A DNA stretch of 64,000 bases from Kalmusia sp. IMI 367209 (GCA_027946365.1 JAPEUQ010000009.1:1054001-1118000); one strand, 5' to 3'. Counted from the stretch's first letter, positions 11,260-23,026 are shown. The notes: generated by a model from the letters alone, not told the origin. Numbers and translations: made by a program.

Positions 11260-12533
11260 CTACTCATGAGCATATAACGATAATTCCCAAGGAGCCGCAG
11301 CTCTGGCACTCTCTCCCAACACACAAAAGACGGATATCCAGATCAAGGACGACAGCTCCAGCGGACTGGCCCGTCCCCACCTTACAAAGGGCGCCGCCAG
11401 AGCGGGAGCATATCTTTTGAGCCTTGCACCGCTTCGCGCTAGACGCCACGCCAGAGCTTTGAATGGACAGCTTCGTTTTGATATCACGCACGTGCCGGAT
11501 CCTTTGCGCACAGATGCCCCCCTGAACACGCGTTTTCGCACGGGCCGCAACGGTTGATGCCGTGGAAGGGCTGGGTGATTGGCGAAAATGCTGATCTGCG
11601 ATCAAGCTTTGTGCCGTTTGGTGCCGTTTGGTGCCGTTTGGTGTCGTGGACGGCAGTTGGTGGAGGGGGGGTTTCAACCAGTGCAACGTTGGCACAACGC
11701 AGCTAACACTATTCAGCCATTCAGGAAGAAGGGATAATGAGCGTTGGTTGTACAATTAACGGTGAATGTTGTACACATGTCACGCTATGCACGTCAATGT
11801 TGAGCAGACCGCAACTTGGGGAAACGATAGCCGCGGGTACCTGTTCCCGAAGGATTCTGTGCATTGAGAATACCGACATACAACGAGGAAATTGAGGACC
11901 GGGACGGTAAAAGGCATTGTCTGACTGCTCGCTGAACTATGAGTATTGCAAGACTTCACTAGTAGACATTGCCTCTAGGTTTAAATTATGCGGCTGGACG
12001 CGTCTACTTCTATGCTTAAAGTTAGCTCCCGAACCCCGACCTTCCGATCGCAGTCAAACCCCACAATTGCTTTTCTAAGCGTATGAAGAACTCGTGCGAG
12101 AACGAATTAGCATTTCTTCTTCCACTTGCGCCCCAAAGCACAATTTGGTCAAGCTCAGGAATTGAAGTCGCCTGCGGAACTTACCACCACTCAAACCTGA
12201 AGTTGAGCCAGCCAAGTAACAAACTGACCAGGTCCACACCGTTATCTGCCAAGCGCGGTAGCATCCCTGCCACACCATGTGCAGCCACCAACACCACCCC
12301 GTGTTTCCACTCTACCGGTGTGCACGCGCATGTGGAAAAGATCCGAAAGACCCACACTGGGAGACCCCACGCGTGGGTTCAAATTGACGATGTCGCAATC
12401 TGTGGCTTTTCGAGGTTGCATTTCAGGGAAGTGGCCAATGCGGACACGAGCACCGCATGAAGAGATCCAGATTTTATTGTTTGGGTATCATACCTAGACG
12501 CCGATGATGCTTGTATAGTCGATATGAAGGCTC
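11260..12533. other. Intergenic region with a short tandem repeat and a 12-bp palindrome
   Basis: Holds the 10-bp repeat at 11611-11640 and the perfect palindrome CCCACGCGTGGG at 12366-12377, about 160 bp beyond the 3' end of APC8. The open frames here are overlapping and lack recognisable domains. Confidence 0.5.
11611..11640. repeat. Three perfect copies of a 10-bp tandem repeat
   Basis: GTGCCGTTTG three times in a row, followed by a partial fourth unit starting GTGTCG. A small slippage-prone microsatellite. Confidence 0.9.
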
Positions 12534-14568
12534 TCACGGTGTCTCCATCCCTTCCTGTCTCCCCCTCTCCATCCTCGCTCTGATGTCTCTCACGAGCGCC
12601 TTCGCATCCTCGACCTCCACACCGTCCTGGCACAGTTCGTTTGCAAGCTCCATAGCTCTTTGATAGACACCACGCATGTACTCCCACCGGGCCAGCCACA
12701 GCCGTGCTTTACTCGTTGTCGGGGTGACGCCCACCCCACCACCCGCGTCCGGGTTGTCCCCGTCATATTCGGGGCCTTCTTCTTGCGCGAGAACAAGTTC
12801 CATGTATGCAGCGCACTCCTGCATGTCGTGGAGGCGTTCGTAGAGCAGCGCAATCTGATAGAGGACCTCAGGGTCGAGCACCCCACCGCCAAGCGCAGAC
12901 ATATCTCCAGAACCGAAAGATGAGCCGGCCCCTGCATCGTAATAGGATCCGGCTACCAGGGCACGCTTATATGCGCGAATGCCGTTCGTTATTTTTCCCA
13001 CTTTGCCGAAACATTGTCCAACAGCCATCCACATCTTTGGATCGTACGGTCGCAGAGCAGTGGCGCGTTGATGGTAAAATAGAGCATATGAGTGCATTTC
13101 CAGCAACTCATACGTATGTCCAAGACCGTACCAGGCGCGGTAATCCTTGCGGTTGACATCCACTGCTCGGCGGTATGAATCGATGGCGGCGTGGGTGTTC
13201 TTCATTTCGACGAATTCGTGACCCATGAGGGTCCAGGCGGACAAAAAGCTCCTGTCCAGGACCAAAGCACGCCTAAAATACATAACAGCTTTTTCATGTT
13301 CGGACTTGAGCGAATAGTAGTTCCCAACGACACAACAAGTCTCGGGTCGAAACTTATCGGTGTTAGAAGCAAGCTGAGCCAGAAAGGCCAGCTTAGGTCG
13401 GTTATTCATCACGTAGAGCACGTTAGAATAATTGTCGAGGTTGTCAAGACGGTGAGGCTCAGTCAGCAATATGGTCGAGAAGACCTTGTCTGCATCATCG
13501 AAGTCTTTGGTATGGTAGTGTAGCAGCGCGCGTTGCGACTGCAAGAACGCGGAAGTGGGAAAGATAGCGAGAATCTGCGTGAGAGCATTGTGGACCTCGT
13601 CAGAAGTCCGGTACAGCTCTTGAGAGGCCGAGACATGGAAGATGTATGTCATTATGTTCTGGGGTAGTCGGGGGGCAATCTCGTCCAGCTGACGTAGGTT
13701 AGCTCATGCTTCTGATTAAAATAGAAGGACACACTTCTTCTCCTGTGCCCAAAAGGCTGGCGAGCTCTTGCCAAGCACCCCAATTGTATGTGTAGTTGTG
13801 CACACTCCGGATGAAGTAGTCCTTAGCTAGCTTCTCGTTCTTGCCTTTGGCCAACACAATGCCGTATAGATACTCCAGCCACCCTTGCGGTTGCCTGCCG
13901 CTTGAAGGCAGGTTGTTGAACCATTCCTCTAGAATCGCCGATATGCCTGGTAGCTCCTTATTGGTGATAACGCCACCGTCTCGCGGACCAAGTATGACCT
14001 CGCTATCCTCGTTCACACGCTTCTCCCCAGCAAGGTACTTAGCATACAAGGCCAGAAACAAGGCTTTCTGACTGAGAGCTTGCACCGAGGCTAAAGGAAC
14101 CCTGGCTTTGGTTGGCGTGCCCTGCTTAGCCTTGCCCTTGTACGTCGACTTGGCCGAGGTCATAGAGGCGTATACGGAGCTCTTGGGCAGAGCACTGGGG
14201 AGAAAGACGGCGGCACATCGATCGTATTCGCGGCAGTCAAAGTATGTCTTTGCGAGGAGATATTTGTGTGATTCTCGGGCCTCTAGGCGCAGCTCCGTCG
14301 CATCCTTGGGCACGATGCTGGGTGTATGTGGAGGCGCCTCGGACATGGGCGAGTCCACATCGGTGGCGGAATCCCCATCATCGAATGCTGGGAATGCATT
14401 GAGAAGCTCTGCAGCCCTGGTAAGCATCAGTAGAGCGTCAAGCCCATCATCTCGTCACTCGGCGTACCACTTGGACGACTGGTAGAGGCCGCGCTCGGTA
14501 CAGCACACCACGGCGTCCTGTAACTGCGCCTTCAGTTGCGCGGCATCAGCCTGCGAAAGCGAGCCCAT
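12534..14568 (-). CDS. CDC23: Anaphase-promoting complex subunit 8 (Cdc23)
   Basis: TPR scaffold subunit of the anaphase-promoting complex/cyclosome, the nuclear ubiquitin ligase that degrades securin and cyclins. Exons (minus strand): 14459-14568, 13735-14416 and 12534-13688, 648 residues, usual for the family. The N-terminal part is helical with a low-complexity acidic/Ser segment. From about residue 270 consecutive TPR repeats are visible, such as YYSLKSEHEKAVMYFRRAL, TLMGHEFVEMKNTHAAIDSY and GLGHTYELLEMHSYALFYHQ; these are the most conserved Cdc23 blocks. A Gly-rich loop interrupts a late TPR. The ATG at 14568 opens exon 1 and faces the ERG20 start 253 bp away, so they share a promoter region. 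The frame is intact. Confidence 0.95.
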
Positions 14569-14821
14569 TGCGGAGGGCGTTAGGGTTTGTTATCGCATAT
14601 GGAGCGACGCGTCGTCAAGTGCCGACGGCGCCTAACGCGTGTGGTGCTGCTTGGCTTCCTTGTTCGGCGCGTCTGAGGTGGGGCACCAAACAATCGCCCG
14701 GCGAGGAACAACCATTCACCGCTCCCTGCCGAATTTGTCTCTCCTTGACCGCCTCAGCTTCCACCCTTTCCGCATTGCCCTTCAAGTCTCTGGTGTATTA
14801 CGCAGCGTCATCTTTGTGAAG
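14569..14821. promoter_or_regulatory. Bidirectional promoter APC8/ERG20 with two ACGCGT boxes
   Basis: The 253-bp head-to-head gap contains ACGCGT at 14607-14612 and 14635-14640. In yeasts ACGCGT is the MluI cell-cycle box bound by MBF at G1/S. A pyrimidine-rich stretch precedes the ERG20 start. Function here is inferred only; the hexamer occurs elsewhere in the window at roughly chance frequency. Confidence 0.4.
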
Positions 14822-15918
14822 ATGCCAACCACCTTGAAAGAATTCGAGAGCGTCTGGCCCCGCATCGTGGCCGACCTCGAGGGCCACGCCAAAAGCTATA
14901 AATTGCCCAAGCAGCCCCTTGATTGGTTCGTTGAGGTACTTTATGAGGACCCTCCCCGGAGGACCCGCTAGCTTACATGTGCATACAGTCCCTTAACTAC
15001 AATACTGTCGGTGGAAAATGCAACCGCGGCATGTCTGTTGTGGACACTGCCTCCATCTTGGGCAACAAGACTCTTGAACCCCAGTCAGAGGACTACTTCA
15101 AAGCCGCCCTCTTAGGATGGATGATCGAGCTTCTTCAAGCATTCTTTCTGGTCTCTGACGATATCATGGACGCTTCCAAGACGCGCCGTGGACAGCCTTG
15201 CTGGTACCTTAAGCCTGGTGTCGGCATGGTCGCTATCAACGACGCCTTCCTGCTGGAGTCTGCCATCTACGTGCTCTTAAAGAAGCACTTCCGCCAGCAC
15301 CAGAGCTACATCGACATGATCGAACTCTTCCACGAGGTCACATTCGAGACAGAGCTCGGTCAGGCCTGCGACCTACTCACAGCCCCAGAAGATCATGTCG
15401 ATCTCAACAACTTTAGCTTGGAGAAGTTCTCTTTCATTGTAATCTTCAAGACTGCATACTACTCATTCTACCTTCCAGTTGCGCTTGCCTTGTTTTACAT
15501 CGGCGCCGCCACGCCAAAGAACCTCCAAACCTCGTTGGACATTCTGATTCCTATGGGCGAATACTTCCAGGCACAGGACGACTACCTCGATGCCTTCGCT
15601 GACCCCGAGGTTCTCGGCAAGATTGGTACCGACATCCAAGACAATAAGTGCTCATGGGTCGTCAACCAAGCCCTCAAGAGGGTGACTCCAGAGCAACGCA
15701 AAGTATTGGACGAGAACTACGGCCGTAAGGATGCGCAGAAGGAAGCTAAGGTGAAGGAGCTGTACAAAGAGCTAAAGCTAGCCGAGTTCTACCAGGAATG
15801 GGAAGAGGAGCGTGTGGCCGAATTGAAGGCCAAGATCGAGAAGGTGGACGAGAGCGAAGGCTTGAAGAAGGAAGTCTTCGAGGCCTTCTTGAAGAAGATC
15901 TACAAGCGCAGCAAGTGA
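14822..15918 (+). CDS. ERG20: Farnesyl diphosphate synthase
   Basis: Condenses isopentenyl diphosphate with dimethylallyl and geranyl diphosphate to farnesyl diphosphate, the branch point to ergosterol, dolichol, ubiquinone and protein prenylation. Two exons: 14822-14935 and 14989-15918, 347 residues, the standard fungal length. Both Asp-rich magnesium-binding motifs are present: DDIMD (residues 95-99, followed by [10 protein letters not shown]) and DDYLD (235-239). Upstream, the substrate-binding block [12 protein letters not shown] is also intact. The C-terminus KKIYKRSK keeps the basic tail that contacts isopentenyl diphosphate. Cytosolic. It is divergently paired with APC8 and convergent with the F-box-like gene. 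Confidence 0.97.
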
Positions 15919-16525
15919 TCGTGATACTCGCCAGCAAAATGATTGATGAAGACGTTGATGATTCATGATAGATACTAGCGCGGTACCTAGAGGCTTGACT
16001 CCTATGTCGACTAGTGAAGGCGAAAATAATACTCAACTGATGTTCTCGACGCGTACCACCTTCAATAAATGCCTCTTGATAAGCTTTGCTGCTCTTTCAA
16101 TACATTTTTTGGGAATTGCCGAGACATACCATGATTCCTGCTTTGGGTCTCATCAATTCATTATGGCTGACATCTTCAATGCAACCTGATTTGAGCCTGG
16201 CAGCCGCAAATCATATCTCGATAGTGCAACAACGTTCGATCGCTTTTCTCTGTTCATCGAGCATCGACGGAACTTCAGCGAACCCAAGCCAGACAAATCG
16301 AAAAAGTTGTACTTCAAAATCTTGTTCACAAAACATAATTCTAGATACATTTGAACGCCCAGGCGATGATGAGCTTAATGACATCTAATAGTGAACACAA
16401 TGCACGTGATCAACGAGGCACATCTGCCTTGCTGAAATTAGAAGACTAAATATGTACATAATTGTATCGTTGCTAAGTAACTGACTGATGAAAACTCTTC
16501 AATTATAGTATTGTTGATACTTATG
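15919..16525. other. 3'-3' intergenic region
   Basis: AT-rich gap between convergent ERG20 and the F-box-like gene. It should hold the polyadenylation sites of both. No gene or repeat seen. Confidence 0.5.
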
Positions 16526-17320
16526 CTACCTGGGAGAAAGCGACGGTATTTCATCCCAGAAGTCTTCATACACCTGCCCATACCAAGTGTATTGACGACG
16601 CGTCCATACAGCACCAGTAGCCGGCCCACATATATGCTCTCTCTTCAATTGCACCGTCCTATCGGAAGGGTGATCCTCAGCATAGTATGGTAAGATAAGA
16701 TCCTCGTCAGCAAATGCCCCTTCAAAAACGCCCCATTCGAACACGATCCTGTCAATAGCAGTACCCTGCGACAGGACATGCTCCGTCCCGTCGTCTAATG
16801 TAACAACTCTTGCAGGCTTCGAGGCTTCCATAAAGTCCAATAAATCTCTCATGAAATCCGCAAGCGAGTGCTCCGTGATCGGAACCGTCGTGCGTTTCAT
16901 CGTCTGATCGTCCTCGTAACGCCCGAACGTAAGCTGCGAAATGCCCAGCTGAACGAGCGACATGAGCGTCACGGAAAAGAATCGTGCAGCTGGAAACCGG
17001 GCTTCTCGAGCGCGAAAGTATGAGTTCGGTATTGAGACGGTGAGCTTTTCTATAGCAGCGATGGTAGTCGGTATCGAGATGTGTAGTTGGGTGCCGTGGA
17101 TTCTCGTCCATTCAGTCTTCAATTGTTCCAGGTATCTGACCATATTGCGGAGAAGTTCATGCTTCATCTCGTGGTTGAATTGTTTACATGAGAGGAAAAT
17201 GCCTCTCCAATCTGCGATACGTGAATCGACAGGCGGTGTCATGTGTTCGTAAATCTTCAGTCGCATTTCGGCTGGGAGGCCCTGGAGCGTTGCGTAGGCT
17301 GGCCGACACAGTTCCTCCAT
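16526..17320 (-). CDS. F-box-like hypothetical protein
   Basis: Single-exon gene of 264 residues. The N-terminus (LQGLPAEMRLKIYEHM at about residues 13-28) matches the start of fungal F-box/2EXR-type domains, in which L-P-x-E-x-R-x-x-I-Y-E opens a short helical module. The next element, IFLSCKQFNHEM, fits the 'L..tCrq.n.E' block usual in these proteins. The remainder is mixed alpha/beta without a motif I recognise. Such proteins are abundant in filamentous fungi and may act as SCF substrate adaptors, but function is unassigned. The frame is open and the start ATG (17320) is followed by a typical N-terminus. Confidence 0.7.
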   Translation of the reverse strand: MEELCRPAYATLQGLPAEMRLKIYEHMTPPVDSRIADWRGIFLSCKQFNHEMKHELLRNMVRYLEQLKTEWTRIHGTQLHISIPTTIAAIEKLTVSIPNSYFRAREARFPAARFFSVTLMSLVQLGISQLTFGRYEDDQTMKRTTVPITEHSLADFMRDLLDFMEASKPARVVTLDDGTEHVLSQGTAIDRIVFEWGVFEGAFADEDLILPYYAEDHPSDRTVQLKREHICGPATGAVWTRRQYTWYGQVYEDFWDEIPSLSPR

Positions 17321-18111
17321 CTTGGTGGATCCTGTACCGAATGTTCTTCGTTTTTCGCGTGAATTAGCTTGAAGCTATCAGTAAGTGAATATCAAAGAGT
17401 TGACCGAGCTGTTCTTACTAGAGAAAGCAATAACACTCTGAGTAGAGGTTTCGGCGAGTGATCAAGGCACTAGGAGATTACAAAAGGTGTATTGAAGTAA
17501 CTTTGAAAAGAAACTGTCCTAACAATTCTGCAGGTATGCAATCTGACCACTGCAATCGAGGTCGGCAGTCAGTCGGAGTTTGGAATTCTTATCAGTTTGA
17601 AATCCGAAACAACCGGACGATCCAAGTCCAATGAAATGAGCGATAGTCGGATGCACGAAGCTAATTAGCGACGATGCTTCGGGTTTACATTTGCCTGAGA
17701 GATCATGGTCATAGAGATGAAGGTTATGGACAACGATGCTTGGCGCTTTAACGCTTCGATGCCACGCTCCTTATGGCTCCACTATACAGTGGAAAGGGTA
17801 GAAGAGATACTTTCCAAAAATTGAAATCTCATTTTGCAGTTATGAGAGTGTATTCCTAGGAGGATGGGAGAATCTGACTGGTATCTGGTACTTCCCGATT
17901 ACGGTGTGCGAAATTTCCCGACGAAATGCCCGAGCGAACAGCAACGTGCTCAGAATCCCAAACAGGCATCCAAGCGACAACAACTAACTCTCGTAACATA
18001 GGTCATTGTTTAATTGGTCGCTGTATCGTTCTGTTTTCTTGAAATATTATGTAAAGATTGACTTATGTTTACTATCTCTTCTACGGCTTGATGTTGGATT
18101 TTGTCTAGAAT
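17321..18111. other. Gene-poor AT-rich region
   Basis: Lies upstream of the F-box-like gene and downstream of the NmrA-like gene. No supported coding frame, repeat or RNA. Confidence 0.5.
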
Positions 18112-19542
18112 CTACTGTTTTGCAGCTGCAAACAAGGAGTCTATCAGACTGCTCTTGGCTTTACCAAGTTCTATCACCGCATCAATCTCAGCGTTGAGAT
18201 TATTCAAGAATCGCTCCTTATCCCACTTCGGCTGCCAATCGACCTTCTCGCCGCTTTTCGAGGCCATGTCGTCCCTATAGTTTGGATCAGTCGATATATT
18301 GATGACTCATGTAGATATAACGAACCCTGAGTTGAACAGAATGTCCACAAACATGGCTGGCACTCCAAGTGCATCTGCCGCTGCTTCATGGCTTGGCCAT
18401 ACCTCTGATTTTGGACTCCCAACGAGGCCTCGAGCATGGAGAGTCGCGGCTAGGTGATCGGCGAATTCATTGGAGAGAAGTCGGTGCGCTATAGCAAAGT
18501 AGTAACCGTTTGAGCCACTAGGTGGGTCTTCACCATGGAGAATCTTCTCGACGATTCGACCATAGAGGGCAGTCAAATCTGAGATGTGTACGTATGAATC
18601 TTGCTACCATATGCTTTAGTACTATGAAGGCTCTTTTAGGTAGTATCATTCTCACCCTAATTCCTTCAAATTGACGGACTTCTTTACGCTCTATACTCGC
18701 TTTGATGAGAATTGGAACAGTCACAGAGAGCCTGTTCCATGCTCCTGTTCCTTTGCCATCTACGTAACATGTCAAATTCGGATATTCAATGTGTAATGCT
18801 AGACCTACAAGTATGGGAAGGAATAACTATGAAGCTTGTGACATCCTTGGCCATGGCAGTTTCGATGACGGTCACATCAGTCTGTATCTGTCAGTGACTG
18901 ATGTCTATGTTATAACGAGATAGGGTACCTTTCTCAGAGCATAGGAGTCAGCTAGTTGCTTTTCTGTTTCAAACACGCTGTTGCCTGTATCGTGGAACGT
19001 TCCTGATGGCCAACCAGTCTTCTCTAAGAAAGCGCTCAAACCCGATGTCTGTGCCACTGTAAGCATGTAACACCAACGGACATTGAAAACTTACATGAAT
19101 GAAGTATACCTGCTGTCCAGTCGCCTCACGCTGTTTGCTCAACGCGTTGATCATGTTGACCGCAGGACTAGGATCAAGCGAGCTCGCAAGATGGATGATA
19201 ATAGAGACTTCGATAGATTAGATTAGTCTCTACCTTTACACAACTAATAGATTTAACCGGAGGACTTACTCTTATGATCTGAGATAGTTTTCTCGATAGC
19301 CTCTGCGTCCCTCAGATCAAGGCGGATGACATTGGCGCCCGATTTTGATAGAGCTTCAGCCTGCTCTTCAGACCTCACAGCAGCAAACACGGCTTCCTTC
19401 TTGAGAGAAGGCACGATACCGGTCAAAAAGTCCGCCACTATGGATCCACCTCTATTGGAAAGTAAGCAAGTGATGTCATGTACATTGGTAACTCATACAT
19501 GTAACCTGCCGCACCGGTCAACAAGACGTTGTGAGCTGCCAT
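18112..19542 (-). CDS. NmrA-like / extended SDR NAD(P)-binding protein, eight exons
   Basis: Rossmann-fold protein of the atypical/extended SDR group. Eight exons restore one continuous protein of 358 residues (minus strand): 19499-19542, 19270-19451, 19095-19207, 18929-19048, 18809-18881, 18656-18759, 18326-18603 and 18112-18274. All introns are 46-62 nt with GT-AG ends. The N-terminus carries GAAGYIGG (GxxGxxG at residues 10-16). Later blocks are VIRLDLRDAEAI (dinucleotide-site region), IIIHLASSLDPSP, YFIHTSGLSAF, TGWPSG and TDVTVIETAM. The C-terminal half contains RQFEG and SYVHISDLTALYG. Members reduce small carbonyl compounds or act as redox sensors; the substrate is unknown. It is divergent from the SDR gene across a 1-kb gap. 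No lesion found despite its fragmented structure. Confidence 0.85.
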
Positions 19543-20582
19543 GGTATAGATAAGAAAGTGATATATGAGCTAGGTAAACTGAAGGACGGCGACACTATCA
19601 GTAGAAAGTGGCTACATACTACGAGGAGACAATCATGTTCATTTTATACACCATATACATGTGATCACCGCCAATCAGGCAGCCAAACCTCACTTAGTGT
19701 ATCATGTTTACTAATGACACAATCTTCGGACGAAAATTCGACCATAGTTTGACCGTGATTCAATCTCACATACTAGATCGGCTAGTGATTAAAACCTTGA
19801 ATAAACCGATACCCCTGGCGCATTGATCAACGGCTATGCATTTGTGTTATGATACACAGAATCCTTGTAAGACCGTAAATCGAGACAGACTATGTTATGA
19901 GGCAAAACTATACGTAGAAGCTATCGCATAGCATAGGATGGGCAGCTACACAGAATGTGATTACGATATGAAAGGCACCGTATATTGATGGCAATGGCTC
20001 TCCACCTCGATGAGTTGAATACTTTTTTGCGGAAATGTATACTATACGCAATCACAGTACATCAGTGATAATGAGTATTGCCAGAAGTATACAACCAAAG
20101 TATATTGGCGTGCATGAGTATTACCAGATGTGTACGACCAAAGTCGCATGAGTATTGCCAGATATGTATTAGTGCATCCAAAGATCAGATAAGATTGGTT
20201 TAGTGATCCCAAAAGCGGGGCGAATTAGGCTCATGCAGCATTATTCATCAGCTACACTTTGTCAGCCAAACACGGTCACATTGCCGAGCACCGAGCACCT
20301 CGTATCTCGACACAGTAAAATGATTCGCTTTCGTTTAAGCTCACCCTACTCGAAGACCTGCAGAAATGTAAAATGGTCGTACGCATTCAGCTAGATCCAA
20401 CGCTTAGCATGGTGGCGATGCATCACGTAATTGAAGCATGATTCAACCCTCGAAAGCTTGTAAGCCAGCGGCAATGTTCCATCTGGCTGGTGGTGGGCTT
20501 TCTTCTATAAGAGCCAGAGTAGAATAATCTAAAAGAGTGCCTCATCATTGTACTTCCCTCGTAACCACCACGATTATTCAAT
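19543..20582. other. Divergent intergenic region with minisatellite
   Basis: AT-rich gap between the outward-facing NmrA-like and SDR genes, holding the three-copy repeat at 20071-20184. A GC-containing core promoter near 20500-20580 probably serves the SDR. No gene seen. Confidence 0.5.
20071..20184. repeat. Three-copy degenerate minisatellite (34-43 bp units)
   Basis: Copies begin at 20071, 20114 and 20148, each starting ATGAGTATT then A/GCCAGA. The first two continue with GTGTAC/GTATACAACCAAAG-type sequence and the third diverges. It lies in the divergent promoter region of two NAD(P)-binding genes. Confidence 0.7.
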
Positions 20583-21376
20583 ATGTCAGCTACATCGAAA
20601 GTCATTCTTATTTTGGGCTCCGGGCCCAACGTCGGACAACACGTCGCGCGAGCTTTCTCAGCGAAAGGGTACAAGGTCGCGATAACGTCAAGAAGCGCTC
20701 AAGAAGGAGACAGTTCATCAGGAACGTTGAGCATAGCAACCGATCTGTCAGACCCAGAATCAGTTGCTCAAACTTTCTCAAAAGTGAAAGCCTCTCTGGG
20801 CGTCCCAAGTGTCGTCGTATACAATGGTAGGGCTTCACTAGATCTCGTATATGGAAAGCACTAATTGATATCTCCAAAGCTGCTGCTGGAGCTCCAGTAG
20901 ATGCGAAGAACCCGCTCTCGCACTCGCTAGCTGATTTCACTCGATCTCTGAATGTCAACACCATTAGTGCATTCGCTGCTGCGCAACAAGCTATTCAGGG
21001 TTTCGCAGAGCTCCCTGACTCTGCATCGAGAACGTTTATATTCACTGGCAATATATTGAACACGACAATCATACCCGCTCTTCTAGCCGGAGGGGCTGGA
21101 AAGTCAGCAACTGCACATATTGTTCGAGTCGCCGCTTCAGTTTACTCAGATCGAGGTTTCAAGTATGCTTTCCATGAGATTGCACTTTAATGTTGTCACA
21201 ACTAACGATTTCTTAGATTCTACTACGCGGATGAGCGAAAGCCCGACGGATCTCCTGCGTATAATGCGATTGATGGAGAGGCCCATGGAAAGTTCTATGC
21301 TGAACTTTCTGAGAGCAAGAGCCAAGGGCCCTGGCAGCAGACTTTTGTCAAAGGTGAAGGATATAAGCAATTTTAG
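20583..21376 (+). CDS. Short-chain dehydrogenase-like protein without the YxxxK active site
   Basis: Three exons (20583-20826, 20880-21162, 21217-21376) give 228 residues, a single Rossmann domain. The cofactor motif is GSGPNVG (residues 12-18), a variant of TGxxxGxG. IATDLSDPESV marks the adenine-pocket Asp, and the segment crossing intron 1 is VVYNAAAGAP, equivalent to NNAG. Strand 5 reads FIFTGNIL. Where classical SDRs have Tyr-x-x-x-Lys, this protein has GGAGKSA, so Tyr is replaced by Gly while the Lys is kept. The C-terminal FYYADERKPDGSPAY is a conserved ending in fungal relatives. It is probably an NAD(P)-binding protein of non-classical activity; the substrate is unknown. It is divergent from the NmrA-like gene. 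Confidence 0.8.
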
Positions 21377-22028
21377 GCTAGTGTTTGATGGATATGAAAA
21401 TCGGACAGACCCACATTATATAATTTCGGTTCATTATCACTTAAATGTAGCGTTCTATTCAGTGAAAAGTACAAAGACATTTTCAGTAGTCGAAGCCATA
21501 TACACTGATACGTTCATTATCAATTCATCAACACTTGGCGTCATGTTTCCTAAATATATAATGCCGGAAGTAGCTTGCTGAATGTAGCGAGTAATTCGAA
21601 AGCTGCCTTTACTAGTGAAGGAACGCACCGGGACCACTAAACATATGTAAGAGTTACCACGAAGGCTAAGATTCAGTTCATTCGCTCAACTGGTTGCCAA
21701 ACAATATCGTATAAAGATCCTGTTGCTGAAGCAGTGCTTATATGCGCAATGAAGTTTTCGTAAAAAATTCGGTCTACGTGCTTTGTAAGAGAAATCTCGG
21801 ATAGAATCTCTCGATAGGTATAACATGGAACATCTTATGTTTTAGTAGCAGGAGAAATTGGACAGGAAATTCTTGTCTGTACTGTTTGCTTCTTATAAAG
21901 GGATTTGTTGTAGTTTTTCTGAGCGAGTACGTTGCTTGGATGAGCAGCGATGCGTAGCGCGTGAATGTAATTTTGATCGTGGCTTCGATGCACTGACCTC
22001 TTCCACTTTAACGCTATCATATCGAGAC

Positions 22029-22084
22029 CGAAATACTCAGGACGAAATACTCAGGCTGAAGCGCTCAGACAAAAAAGCTCAGAC
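22029..22084. repeat. Four degenerate 14-bp tandem repeats
   Basis: Units at 22029-22042, 22043-22056, 22057-22070 and 22071-22084. The first two are nearly identical (CGAAATACTCAGG plus one base); the last two share the GCTCAGAC end. Confidence 0.7.
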
Positions 22085-22089
22085 CTAAG

Positions 22090-22830
22090 GTGACTTTATT
22101 AGATTTAAAGCCACGCTTCGCGGCTACTGCAAGCCACCTGTTAAGTGCCTCGACCCTCCCGACCGGCCCCACTATCCCGTCAACATCAGCCTCAGCCTTG
22201 TGCCCTGGCGAAATTACCTTGAAGATAGTCTTCTATCCATTTGATGAATCTGAGGATAAGTCGTCAGTACAGAGCATTCCGCATCAGCGAACCATCGCAC
22301 CTGGCATTTTTAGGGTTGCGATTACTCCTGATAGCGTGTTCCTCACGAGTTGTGTATGCGTATGTGTGCGCGCACTCATCAGGCTTCTCGGCTTGCACAA
22401 GCCCTCTTACTAACGCGATCCAGCCCATATTGTTGCCTGCCTGGAACCCGCTCTCGCTGGCCGATCACCACAGTGTTGAATGGTCAAAGAATCCATCAGG
22501 CGAATCAGCCACCTCGCCAAGGTGGTTCTTTGTTCACACATCAAGCCCAGCTGAATGCCATGCAAGCCACTGCCCCATACGCGCATTGGCTAGGATGAAG
22601 CAATTATGGAAGGCTGGGAACATGATTGAAAAGCGCATAGAATGACTCAATCAAATCGACGAGTACTATTCAAATCTCCATGAAGCGGGTATCGTCGAAG
22701 CTAAACAGTCATTTAAAGACAGACCGAACGAAGAACGTCGCCAGCAAGTGCTCTTTCAAACCCAAATCAACAACGTATGCACGCTCCAACATACGACACT
22801 GGCTTCACGAGACTAGCTCACGGTTTGGGG
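22090..22830 (+). pseudogene. Decayed coding fragments of unknown identity
   Basis: Two stretches read like protein but do not join into one gene. In 22090-22413 the frame gives a compositionally normal segment (SHLLSASTLPTGPTIPSTSA, GEITLKIVFYPFDESEDK). In about 22590-22818 a helical, charged segment (NQIDEYYSNLHEAGIVEAK, FKDRPNEERRQQVLFQTQI) continues across an in-frame TGA near 22642. I recognise no family. It could be a relic gene or a chance open stretch. Confidence 0.25.
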
Positions 22831-23026
22831 CCAGACATGCCTTGGCACAAGGCAAGCCAAAATTCTACCATGGCCAGATTCTCAGTACGAAGGCGATCTC
22901 TAGCCCTTTTGCAACGCATCCCAAGCCCTATGGTCTAGATTGCGTCGAGACAAAGAGACAAAAGCTTTCTTACTACCCTGGCTATCCTTCGTTACTTGAC
23001 ACATGCCACTCGCCCTAGATTGAGCC

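Larger units (their letters stand above)
21377..23026. other. Gene-poor region with degenerate repeat and decayed coding fragments
   Basis: AT-rich to about 22080, then a 14-bp repeat block, then stretches with coding character interrupted by stops (22090-22830, entered separately). The last 200 bp are the likely promoter of the kelch gene. Confidence 0.45.

Noticed and set aside
12366..12377. 12-bp palindrome CCCACGCGTGGG as a regulatory operator
   Set aside because: It lies downstream of APC8 rather than in a promoter, and no partner site was found; noted only as sequence.
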